Positions 1 through 11,182 of a stretch of DNA of 64,000 nt are shown here, in pieces (positions within the stretch are counted from its first letter, which is position 1; each line of letters opens with the position of its first letter). The DNA is from Eleginops maclovinus (Eukaryota > Chordata > Actinopteri > Perciformes > Eleginopidae). A program made the translations under genes and the position numbers. The DNA lies in assembly GCF_036324505.1 (NCBI RefSeq), contig NC_086363.1:5646655-5710654 (forward strand), given 5' to 3'. The notes below the pieces were generated by a model. The model worked only from the letters and a program-made list of their open reading frames with translations, searched no databases and had not been told where the DNA came from.

Positions 1-1176
1 GTAAAACATATCTGAAAATCAAATACATAAACAAGGGGCAAGTGTTTGTTATTTCACAATGAAGCCATAGATTAAATTCTCTCCCTCCTAATTGTCCTGC
101 TAGGCATGCTAGCAGCGGAGCTTTAGGGAGGGAAAAAAGATACGATAACATAACATAACATAACATAAGATAAGATGTACCTTTATTAATCCCCGTGGAG
201 AAATTCAAGTGTTTATGCAGCAACAGAGGAGAGGAAAAAGAGTACAGGTTCACACAGGAATGTGAAACACAAATTGAAATTATTGTTAGAAATATACACA
301 TGTATGTGTGCAGAAAGAGAGTGCAGGTCAGAGTTATTGTGGAAAAGTGCAAGAGTGCAGGCTTTATGTGCAGTCTGGGTTATTTTCAGTAAAATGTCGG
401 CCAGTCAGGTGGTTCCCCACTTTGTTGATGACTGAAATGAAGTGCAGTTTCTCAATGACTGAATACCCTTGCTGTTTTCAGTGCATAAGTGTGTTCAAAC
501 CAAAAAAGTAGTTCTCAACACAAACGGTTTCCATGTTGGTTATGTAGCAGAATATGACAGAAACCCAAAAGAAGTGGTTGTATTCTGGTGTATTTCCATC
601 TCACTTGAAACAGGAGGACATTCAAGCACCTAAAGGTAAAATCCGGTTCATTTTCATTTAGGTCCATACCTTTGTTTGGTAGGGATACCTTTTTATCGCA
701 GTGTAATGCATACAATTTGCAATTAAAAAGAAGCAGAAGTAGCAGTCAAATTTAGCAATCTGTCATTTCAGTAAGGTCGCAATAACAGTGTTCATTTGAG
801 CCAAATTACCCTGTCAAAATGTACACACCAAACATGTACATGGTTTAGCATATGAAAGTGTACTAGAGAAAGTATCCAAATTGAGATTTCTTTCTGTTGA
901 TTGTCCCTTAACACTTCCAGCAGGCTAATCATTTCAAATGGAAAATGCATTACAGAGAAGCTTTTACCATTACGTATGACAATACCAATGAATCCCTTAT
1001 TTACCACACTCGATGAAAGATAAAACCTAAATTGATCTGATGGCAAACCAGGTTAAGTCACGGCCCACAGATCAGCAGGGGTTTGACGATGAGTCATACT
1101 CCATGCATAACACTGTAATGTCAACATACACTATGTGTTTATCCCACATCCATCAACCATTTAATGCCTGACCTAC
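1..1176. other. left edge, intron of the cytokine receptor
   Basis: No exon could be supported here on either strand. The last recognised receptor exon to the right (1177-1341) ends in phase 1, so at least one further exon must follow at lower coordinates. None of the minus-strand ORFs here has both a fitting acceptor and fibronectin-like content, so the rest of the receptor probably lies outside the window. Positions about 123-300 hold a dispersed-repeat tail described separately. Confidence 0.5.
123..300. repeat. dispersed fish repeat tail with (AACAT)n
   Basis: A short tandem run of the pentamer AACAT (about 147-172) precedes the words 'tttattaatccccgtgg' and 'gaaattcaagtg'. These resemble the recurrent 'ctttattgatccccaggggaaattc' end of dispersed retroelement-type repeats in teleost genomes. 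A related copy lies at about 53330-53420. Family assignment is by recollection only. Confidence 0.5.
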
Positions 1177-4100
1177 CAGACAGTGTAGCATTTGTGTAAT
1201 TTGTCTTCTTCCAATAATATTGATTTCCATTGTGGGTCCAGTCAATCATGTAACCACTGACAGGCTGAACAGGGGCTTTCCAGTTGAGCAGAATAACGCC
1301 TTCCAGGGCTGAGGCCTGGATGTTGGTAACTCGAGGGAGGCCTGCCAAGTGAAATCAAGCGAAAGGAATCTCAACACTGATAGCACTTAAAACATAAAGC
1401 CATATGATCCATTAATTGTGGCTACCCATTAAAAAGAGCAAAATCAATAGCATTACAACTCACTTTCGCCAATGGCTGGGACATGAACAGTGTCCTCAAC
1501 AAGCAGGGTTACATTATGGAACATGTTGAGGTTTATTCTGTGTGCATCTTGGTTCACTTCGACATCACAGCTTGAGTCACTGCATAAAGTTTCCGTATAG
1601 TTTCCTCCCATCAAGGCTTCCTGGTAAGGAGTCGGTGTGATGGTGTAGGTAAATGTGTCTCGGCATGTTGAAGGAATCTTCTGTGTTGACAGATCAGAGC
1701 ACTTTATTTATTTAATAAGTTATGTAAGGAGTATGTGGGGAAATAAAAAGCTGAATTATGAGTTTGGAAGTTTTTAAATGTAATGAGAGGAGTCCTTACC
1801 TTCCACATGGCATGAATTGTTCGGACTCCATTTTTCTTTGGTTCAGCTACCTTTCTCCACAGACACAGCTTGACATAATTCTCTGTAAAGACAATCAAAT
1901 ATAAACAATATCACTGGAATACACTAACAGTAATATGACAATTCAGCAATATGATAACTGAGTTAACCTTCGTGTTGTTGTGGTTAAGTTTGACTGTATG
2001 ATTTATGTTGGAATAAGGGGTTATTTCAGCTGACGGACACAATATGGATGATTTCCACAGCCTTTGCAATAGAAATAAACACACTTTCATTAGGTTGATT
2101 GTGCTTAATTTAGATGTATAGCATCTGGTTTCCTTATGTTCCGACAATAAAAAAATAAAATGGTTTCAAATCCTGATTTAACTGTGACATGCAGTACCAG
2201 TCTGTCATAATCCTTCAAGATGTGGTCCTATACTGTAGTCCTCTTCACCTTTTTTAAATTAAGAAATGAGTTTTCATGTTTTCTAGAGGTCTTTTAAGTA
2301 TACACTGGAAAAAGACAAGTAGCATTTATGGTAATTAGTTGGAATGTTGCTAGGTTACAAAGGTGTAACCCAGATTTGGGGATGTTTTATATTCAATGCT
2401 TTACAAACAGTCATACGTGGATAAGGGAAAGTAACAGCTTTGTTCAAAATAAAAGCCAAAAAAGGTTTGAAAAGGATTGCTGTTCACACTTTGAACTGAA
2501 CAAGGGAAATAGCCTTGAGCTAATTGGAACAACTGCCAACAATTGTGGTTTGTTTTGTGTTTTCCAAGGATCAACCAAGAATTCATGACGCATCCTCTTA
2601 CATTAAAGCTTTCAATCCTCAACTGGAAAGTAGTAGTCAACAAGCTGAAATCAGTTCTCATTTTCACAAGTGGATTCTATTAAACTGTGTGTCATACACA
2701 AGGGGTCTTATAACACTCATTTCAGGTATATATTAGTATTTTGTGTCTCTACTTTGACATGTCCCCATGCTGTAAGGTTCAAAGAGGTCTTTATTTTCCT
2801 CATACTGCCTGTGCTGCAGCACTGCTTTTCGCCCTCTGTCTGAAACCGGAGCCCTGATTGCATTTGATATAATGGTAATCCAAAATACTAACTTTCGGGA
2901 TGTTTGTGCACAGCTAATCCAATAGCCTGTTTAAATCAGATGTGATGCAGATGTTGTTTGGACATTGCTCTTACTGTTCAGTTTGGTCAGAACCGTCTTC
3001 TCCTTGCTCCAGTCGCTCCAGGGAGCCTCGAGTAAAGCACAGCGGACTGAAACTGTGTAGTTACTGCAGGACTCAACTTGTTCAATGGTCATATTCCCAT
3101 TTTCTTGTTTTTCTAGAGCCTTACTGAGCACCATCTGGGGATACAAAAAAAAGATGAGAGACATTCCTCAGAATTGTATTTCCATTTCCCCTGACATTGC
3201 CAGTGAAGGTAATCACACTACAATGGTTTGATACACCAGTCTTCTGATATCAAATGACAAGAACATAGGAATCAAATCAACGTGAATTTAAATGTTAGTT
3301 TACTGATGGGATAGCTATTATGCGCTTGAGATGACTTATTTAGATGTATGTTAACTAGATTGAGTACTGTTTATGGTTTTCCTAACATGAGGGAGCAGTC
3401 GCTTGAGAGGGAGTCAATACTTCGGTATTTTGAATGCTGCATGTAGGCGATCAAAGAAGGGCTTACTTCGTTGTATTTTACTTCACATTGGCACTTTTGG
3501 AGGAAGAGTGCCCTCTTCCACACAACCAACAGATGATCAGAGAACGTGGTAACATTGTAGTGGGGAGGAATCATTTTCCCTGAGGGAATGGGATTATGAC
3601 AGCAAATTAAAATGCAGAAACACAAAATGTTGGCTCACAAAGCTGTGAAATTATTTCCCAATAAATGAACTTTAAGTTACTTACATATGTGTCTTGGCTG
3701 AAATTCACGAGTGTAGGAATCAACTTCCAAAGCAGCAGTTTTAGCTCTCACGGTAATCTGGATACTGTCGGAAAATATATTTATTATCATACTGTTAGGT
3801 CCAGAATCGACATCTTTGACCGTGCATGTTGTTTCACTTGTATTGCAGATCTCTCCCTGGGTAGAGCTGAAAAAACACAAGTTTCCCATTAAGTACCAAA
3901 GTCAACGGAAATTGCCTTTTGTATAAGGATTCTTAGACCAAAGAAAGAATATACGCCACCCACTGCAGTACTGTGTAGTTCACATCCAATTTAGGGTCAA
4001 TCTGATGCTCCCATTTGCATGTGAACAGGTCTGGTTGACTTTCTGTTTCCTGATCTGAATAATGCCAGATGCATGATATATTACGGGGTTTTACTGTGGA

Positions 4101-5243
4101 AAAAAATCAAGTCATATATTTCACGTTTTGGTAGGCAACCATGGGTGTAATTTCCACTGGGGACAGGGGGGGACATGTCGATCTACAATGTTTATAGAAA
4201 TGCAGGAAATGGGATTCACATCAATAATATTTTTCTGGCGGAGGACCCCCAGACCAAACCAAAGTTACACACAAGCATGGAACTACAGCCTTTTCAACTA
4301 TCTGAATATAAAGTGCTTCTTACAGTACGTCCTGATGGTGGTGCCTCCGATCACCTGATGAGTGTCCTTACTGTGGCACTGCAGCGTGGCACGTTGGTTG
4401 GTGAAGTTCCACAGTGACAGGAGTGTGTGTGAGGAGTTGATGGTGGTTGACAAACTCTTATCTACCTTTGATGTGTTCAGTGTCCAGTAGATTTCGCCAT
4501 GGCCACATGTCAGACACACTATACTGATGTTGGATCCCACTTCAATGTGAATATTTTTAGGGACAACGTCACAAGTTGTATCATGCTTTCCTGCAAGAGA
4601 TGATGATGATGACATTTAAGAAGACGCTTATTTCCCTGTCAAAGGGGAATATCAATAGACCAGAAAATCTGCAACATATAGACATATGAAAACATAACCA
4701 TTTTTGCTGGGGAAATCATGAAAAACGTTCCTTTTGAAGCAACAGGGAGATTTCCTTTCGCAATATGCCATCATCATATACGTATTTTTTATTAATTTCA
4801 GATTGGATAGTAGTTTTTAGACACTTTATCCAATTAATACTGTATATGTGAGCAATATGTGTGTACATTTAGAACAATATACAAAATGTCTCTGTCACAA
4901 GTTAGATTTCTGGTTATTTCAAATGATATATTATTGAATAACAGTGACCACCCGGGAAATACAACATTAATGAAGTTAATGGAGCAAGAATAAGCACAAG
5001 TTACATGAAAGTAATATTATTTAATGACGCATTTCTAGTAACACACGTTCTCAGCCAACGTAATGAAACCAAAACAAAACACATTTGCTTTAAATCCCAG
5101 AAAAGCTCATGACCAGGCAGGTGGTCTGCATTTTCACTATTATGCTTTAAATGTCATAATTAATATCAAATGTAGGAGGTTCACTTACTTTTACAAATGC
5201 AGGGGTTTACAGCCAGGATAAACAGAACTAAGAACAGATGCAT
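1177..5243 (-). CDS. class I cytokine receptor, gp130/OSMR/LIFR/IL-12Rb2-like (5' part)
   Basis: Nine exons join in consistent phase with GT-AG junctions: 5189-5243, 4324-4590, 3964-4093, 3685-3866, 3467-3579, 2975-3134, 1800-1882, 1464-1680 and 1177-1341, giving 457 aa before the edge. Residues 1-18 are a hydrophobic signal peptide. Residues 19-107 form an Ig-like domain with many N-glycosylation sites. A cytokine-receptor homology module follows, beginning near 'RNISCIW' and closing with WSDWS at 288-292. Residues 303-402 look like one fibronectin-III domain, and 403-457 the first half of another ('SGYMIDWTHNG'). Proteins of this plan are surface receptors that signal through JAK/STAT. The order signal-Ig-CRH-FnIII fits gp130, IL-12Rb2 or CSF3R, while the last domain reads more like OSMR/LIFR, so I give no symbol. 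The transmembrane and Box1/Box2 parts are not present in the window. Confidence 0.82.
2755..2875. repeat. fragment of a MITE also present near 52.9 kb
   Basis: The stretch around 'gtctgaaaccggagccctga' closely matches 'gtctgaaaccagagccca' inside the inverted-repeat element at 52854-53236. It lies in the intron between receptor exons 1800-1882 and 2975-3134. The termini are not recognisable, so this is an old fragment. Confidence 0.4.
4105..4260. repeat. dispersed fish repeat fragment
   Basis: The text 'gtgtaatttccactgggg' followed by a G-rich run resembles a common interspersed element of teleost genomes. It sits in the receptor intron between exons 3964-4093 and 4324-4590. Recognition is from memory; no termini or target duplication are visible. 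Confidence 0.35.
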
Positions 5244-6905
5244 TTCCTTTTTTTCTAATAACGAGAAATTAAGACCTTTAAAGCTGTGCGATGTCCAGGT
5301 GCACAAGATTAAATAAATAAAATCGCTTATACTATGTCTCATAAGACACTGTTCAATACACTGCACTGCATTTTCAAAATAACTGTATTTTAGCCCTCAA
5401 CTAACAGGAACTGAAGCAAACCCTGAAATAAACGGGAGTTATTACCCAACTGGAAACACAGAGAGGAAGTGAGCTAACTCCTCCACAGCCTCTGTTGTCT
5501 TCAATAAATCCTGCCTATTTATTCCCGGAGCAACGTAGAGTAACATGAATACATAACAAGCTCTCCTCTTGAGATGACCTGCCAAGATGACTCAGCCATT
5601 AATCACAAGATAATTTCGATAACAACGCCTAATAATCTACTGGCGCCAATTCTGCTGCACGCGATCTAGAGAGAATCTAATGGATTTTCATAAACGTAAA
5701 TCTAGATGGAAGTTATCGCTTTTGAGTTGCTTGCACTTTACTTGAGTGTTTCGATATAGGAATACTTCGTCACTGCATCTTACAGAGAAATATTATACAG
5801 CATGTATTTAGACAGTTTTCTTAGGCCCAGTAGTTACAGATTCAGATTGTAAATGTAATATATTATACAAATAAATGATATGATTAAGAAACGATTAAGC
5901 TACCCTGCATACAACGTATTTAAAAATAACTCACCAGCAACATTCAATTGATGAACATTAATTGTACAAAAGAATAATTATAGTCCAGTGATAAAATATA
6001 TCTTATTTTGAAGTAGGGAATTTGTCATGACTCACTTTGATTTGTTAAATGCCTAACTTGTAAGATTTTGAATGCAGAACTTTGGATTGTAACGGAGTAT
6101 ACAATAATATGATACAATAAAGGAAGGATTTAGAGAAGAGTGAATTACTGTACTACATTTCTGTCGAAACAGCTTCACCTAGTGGTCATTTATATATCTC
6201 ACAAGGGGGTTAACTAGAGGAGAAGACTGCGATTATAAAACAATATATATTATCCCAGCAACACATTTCATCTCCCGAACCACAGCTATGCTTCACCATA
6301 ATATTATTATGTTTGGTTTCTAATTAGAATACAAAATGATGGACATCAATCCTTCTTATTCTTATAATTTATTTTCCATTTAATATTTATTTATGACATT
6401 ATTATTATTATATTATTCTACTACGTTTGTATATTAAAAACATTTTCCTGCGATTTAAACGCAACCCGAAAGTAATGTATTATGTATTATTCTACTACGT
6501 TTGTATATTTAAAAACATTCGATTTACAGAACATTTTCAATCAGTTGTAATTATACATCCATGGGTGTAATGCTACATTTGGCATAACTTTTTAATGCAA
6601 CCCGGAAGTAGAATGTCATACGTCGGTAACTAGCTTTGCTAGTTTAGTTAGCCTGCTAGCATAAGCGACAATACAACCGTTAACTTTTTTATTTTTAATT
6701 CAGTGTACTAGTTTAATTAAAGGCATATGTTGCTTATACGGGTTTTTTATAACAAAACAAACACTTATTATCATTATTATTGTGGAACGCTGCCTTTTAA
6801 ATTGACACATTAGGGGGAAGTGTTTCCGGGGTTAATTTTATAACTTTTACACAGAACACCGTAACACCGGGAGATCTGACCGACCTGTCCCCGCTCTCTG
6901 CTCTC
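5244..6905. promoter_or_regulatory. divergent intergenic region between receptor and rdh14
   Basis: About 1.66 kb separates the receptor start codon (minus strand, 5241-5243) from the rdh14 start codon (plus, 6906-6908). It must hold both promoters. Most of it is AT-rich with no ORF or clear repeat. A short tandem duplication occurs around 6405-6510 ('tattattctactacgtttgt' twice), and composition becomes GC-rich only in the last ~80 bases before rdh14. No TATA box was convincingly placed. Confidence 0.45.
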
Positions 6906-8467
6906 ATGTCCACCGCGGTGTTAGTAGCAGCTGTTGTTGGCGGCGGGGTCCTGCTGCTTATGCGCCGTCTGTTCCCCCGCCAGCAGAAAGCCGTGAAGCT
7001 GCTCAGGTATTCCGCCGACACTATGCGGGGAAAGACGGTCATCGTGACCGGGGCTAACTGCGGGATAGGGAAGGCCCTGGCCGGGGAGCTGCTGAAGCTC
7101 CGTGCCCGGGTCATCATGGCCTGTCGGGACAAACAGGGAGCGGAGGAGGCAGCGAAGGACATCAGGAAACAAGCGGGATTGGAGCAGGGAGAGGTGGTCA
7201 TCAAACACCTGGATCTCGCCTCTCTCACATCAGTCCGTAGGTTTTGTGAGGAAATTAAAGAGGTTAGTTGGGATTGAACATTACATTATCCACATTGTCT
7301 CCAGTTTAATGTATAGTTTGTTTACTAGGTAGATTATCTGTTTAAAGGACTGCATTCTAGATCATTCCAGCTATAGTTAGGCCCATGTTCCATACAAAGG
7401 ACAGCATAACAAGCACTTTAGCTTCAAAGGGACGGTCCATGGGGCTGAACTTCTGTATTGACCTTCAACCCAACAAATATTTACTTGGTCACCTATTATC
7501 TACAAATACGAGACTCTATTTATATATCTTTTATTTAAACAAGGTTTAATTGAGATGTTTTTAAAGAGTGACACAGAAAGGGCAGCAGAAACACAACAAT
7601 AAACCCAAATAATACAAACAAACATTTCCCTTGTTTTCCTTCAACAAATCCACTCAAAGCCCACGCCACCTACTGACCATATGCTTTATCAAGAGACTCA
7701 ACTCTCAATATATACAGTATATTAATCAAAGTAGTTTTGTTCTTAACAATGAATCATGTAAAATAGTTTCATTTGTATGTAACGGTATTTTTGTCTTTGA
7801 TTTGTTATTTAGCTGAACTTTAATTGTCTGTGTTTCTCTGACCCTATAGGAGGAATCCAAGGTGGACGTTCTCATCAACAATGCCGGACTCTACCAGTGT
7901 CCCTACACAAAGACAGAGGATGGTTTTGAGATGCAGCTTGGTGTGAATCACCTCGGCCACTTCCTCCTCACCCACCTCCTGCTGGACCTCCTAAAGTCTT
8001 CAGCCCCAAGCCGCATCGTTGTGGTTTCCTCAAAGCTTTACAAGTACGGCCAAATCAACTTTGAGGACCTGAACAGTGAGAACAACTACAATAAAGCCTC
8101 CTGCTACAGTCAGAGCAAGTTGGCCAACCTGCTGTTCACACTGGAGCTGGCTCATCAGCTGGAGGGCACGGGGGTCACAGTCAATGCTCTCACCCCTGGC
8201 ATCGTGAGGACCAGACTGGGAAGACATGTTCAAATCCCTTTCCTGGCAAAGCCGCTTTTCTACCTCGCCTCGCTGATCTTCTTCAAGAGTCCATTGGAGG
8301 GAGCCCAGACCCCTCTCTATCTGGCCTGCTCCCCTGAGGTGGAGGGAGTGTCGGGGAAGTGTTTCGCTAACTGTGCCGAGGAGGAGCTGATGGCCAAAGC
8401 TACAGAAGAGCAGGCAGCCAAGAAACTGTGGGACATAAGCAGGAGGATGGTCGGGCTCGCTGACTGA
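6906..8467 (+). CDS. rdh14: retinol dehydrogenase 14 (short-chain dehydrogenase/reductase)
   Basis: Two exons, 6906-7262 and 7850-8467, join in phase 0 (donor 'AAAGAG|GTTAGT', acceptor 'CCTATAG|GAG') to encode 324 aa; human RDH14 is about 336 aa and also has two exons. Residues 3-19 are a hydrophobic N-terminal anchor. The NADP-binding glycine motif is TGANCGIG at 48-55, NNAG lies at 129-132, and the catalytic YSQSK (Tyr205, Lys209) is preceded by 'VVVSSKLY'. The family is membrane-bound, with the catalytic domain using NADP(H) to interconvert retinol/retinal and related lipid aldehydes. Exon 2 is very close to vertebrate RDH14 ('[20 protein letters not shown]'). The glycine motif has Cys where many relatives have Ser or Thr. 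The gene is transcribed away from the cytokine receptor and toward begain. Confidence 0.96.
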
Positions 8468-10360
8468 GCAGAGTCCTGTACTGTGGACAAAACACGTAAT
8501 CTCAAACAGACGCTGCTATGCAGGAGGTGTGCTAAGACTGATTGCCACCTTGAGGATTTCATCAATAATTGAATGACGTGTTGTGCCAATGAAGTGTGCA
8601 GTGTAGTGGGTAAAACAGAGACTGGATACAGTTTATAATGTGATCGTTCAAACAAGGATGCATCGCTCTTATTTCCTTCCCCTGTTTGAATATTCACCAT
8701 GCACATATTTACATGTACAAAGTAAATAGAAAAACCTGGTTATCAAAATCTGTGGACATGTAGCTGTGGAAATGTTTTTCACACCACATTACCGAATAAG
8801 CTTACTGCAGAAAGCAGTTATCCTGTTACCTAGGTGCATGTAGACTACAAGAACATCCACAGGAAGTTGTGATATTATGGCTGTCTGAAAAATGCTAAGG
8901 GGGCACACATGGCGCTCAACAGTAGATATGTAACAGTGCAAAGCAAACATGGAAAATATCTCTAATGTTAAATAGTTCGCTGCAGGGGCAAATAGGATCA
9001 ATCTTGGTTATGGAAAATAAAATCTTGATTGCACACTATTCTGTTCCTTATCTTTCTGTGTGTGAGACCAAGCTGCACACACACGCGCGCACATCATGAT
9101 CAAACTCATCTCCTCTTTGCATCCATCAGAGCCACGCTGAGTTGTCACATTATTGCCTGCGCTGTGCAAACTCTAAGAATAGCTTATCCATCCGGTTCAG
9201 TTATTGTAGTTGAATGCTAAATTTGTGCATAGTTTAGCATGTATTTTGCCGTGTTAAAAAAAAGAAGAGGTGTTTGAAGTGTAAATGCTTTCTGCTATCC
9301 GGAGGAGAGTCAGGTTGACGTGCAGATCAGCGGAGAGGCTCCCTCTTGTGGAAGCATTCAATCTCACCTCTGCAGGAGAGAGTGGAAGGATATATTGCTA
9401 TACATTCAGATGTATGAGAATAAATGAAATGAAGAAAAATAAATACAAATGTTATTTATTAAAACACTGTCCCATACAGTATGATAACAGAACTGCTTGT
9501 TTTTTTATTGTAAATAATTACAAATCAACTTTAATTAAATACTAGAACCTTTCATACAATCATGCAGCCTTTTGTGATTTTCTAAGACATATAACATTTG
9601 ATTTGAATATTTGCTTAAAAAATACAAGTTTTTTTCTTCTGATGATTGATCCTCTGAATCCTCTCAGTAAACCAGTTATGGGACACCTCAGAATGGCTGA
9701 AACGGATTTATCTCTATCGATTTATTTTTGAATTACTTTTTGATCAATCACCTGAATGCTTTGAAATCTTTCACAATCCAGGGTTTTCAAATGTCTTGCT
9801 TGGTTTGACTAACATATCTTCAGTTTAAAACAGATAGAGAGAAACTAACAGATAATTAACTATATAGGTATATAGGTATATTTTTCTGTCCACATCGTCA
9901 TTATTTAATATACCAGCATAACACTCGTATCACAGTCATTCCTGCTGTGTGTTGAGTATTATTAGCTGTGTAGTGTGTTTTATTTCACAAAAACTCAGTG
10001 CATAACACATTTCTTTGTAGTATTTTCTTGATGACACAAATAACCTTCCTTTCTGTTTGGAGTTTGCTGATCTTGGCAGAAATCTGTCTCCACAAACCTA
10101 TTTTTAGATTTACAATCGGTGATGAGGCAGAGCTTTGCAATGACTCAGCATGCAGCACCACATGGCTGCAGCAACATGAGTCTGAATGATGAAGGGTCTC
10201 CCTCCTCCCACTTCAACCACTCAACTTGTTCAATAGCGGACATGTAATTATCTGCCATAGATCATACACAACTGTGCTTTAAAGTATATTTAAAGTCCCC
10301 TCAGAGCATCGTCTGAACATTAAAGGAAGGCTTGGGATTGTATATATGTATAATTTGTGC
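8468..10360. other. rdh14 3' UTR and intergenic spacer
   Basis: No supported coding sequence. The proximal part is presumably rdh14 3' UTR up to the polyadenylation signal near 9016. Beyond that the DNA is AT-rich with no recognised element. The minus-strand ORF at 8317-8706 overlaps rdh14 exon 2 and is an antisense shadow. Confidence 0.55.
9016..9021 (+). terminator. candidate polyadenylation signal of rdh14
   Basis: First clear AATAAA downstream of the rdh14 stop codon, about 550 nt into the presumed 3' UTR. It is a candidate by position only. Confidence 0.45.
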
Positions 10361-10366
10361 TTTATT
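10361..10366 (-). terminator. candidate polyadenylation signal of begain
   Basis: AATAAA on the minus strand (TTTATT on plus) about 820 nt downstream of the begain stop codon. The region 10367-11182 between it and the stop has no other gene and would be 3' UTR. Confidence 0.4.
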
Positions 10367-11182
10367 AGGCGAACAAAACAACCAAAATATATAAACATGC
10401 ATTGCCGTCAAAGGAACAGGGTTACAGTGGCTTGATGGGGTGTGGGCATCCGAATCTGAGGTAGAATGGGGGCAGGACCAAAAACCTCTCTGTGGGATAT
10501 AGATGAGCAAAAATGTAAAAAATACCGACTGCTAAAACAGATCTGAAAACGTTCCATCAATACAATTAACACACCCACCAATACTGTCAAATCCAATGAA
10601 CAGAAGAAAAACTAAGTTCTCATTTAAGTGATTAATTGACTTTTGTCGTCTCCCTTTGTTCAACATTTAAATCCTCACAAGGCCAACACTGTCCACTAAA
10701 AATAATGACGGGATTAATGTCACTTCATACGGAGGTCAAATCTAAATTATTATTAATTATCTTAATTATATAGTTTGGATTGGCAGTTTTCTAATGTATT
10801 TACAGGTTCCAGGTTTACTTAAGATTTGCATTGTTGTTTGATTGTTTTAAATGTATTTCTTGCCAACAGCTACATACAAAATATATCACTGAATTTCTAA
10901 ATATTACTTTATATTTATACATTTGTAATTTGAATACATACACATTCTTATAAATTAGAAGGGGCCTTTCAGCTTGAGGTCCTCTTGACTCTTGAGGACT
11001 TTCTTGTGGTGTAAACGGATGCCACTCACTGCCGTACGTTCAAAGCGTTTCAATAATCAGCTTCATGTTCATGAGGCTGGGTTATCCCCCTGGCTGCTAT
11101 CAAACCAATGGTGGTGCTAACAGAAGGTGTAGCGGGACACACCAGGGCATCATCCGATCAAAGAATAAACCTGTTCAGTCCT

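Noticed and set aside
1060..1135. Possible tenth cytokine-receptor exon after ATTACAG
   Set aside because: In the required phase it reaches a stop codon after about 13 residues and shows no fibronectin-like content.
6797..7228. 143-aa minus-strand ORF opposite rdh14 exon 1
   Set aside because: Serine/proline-rich antisense frame over a GC-rich exon; the plus strand is clearly rdh14.
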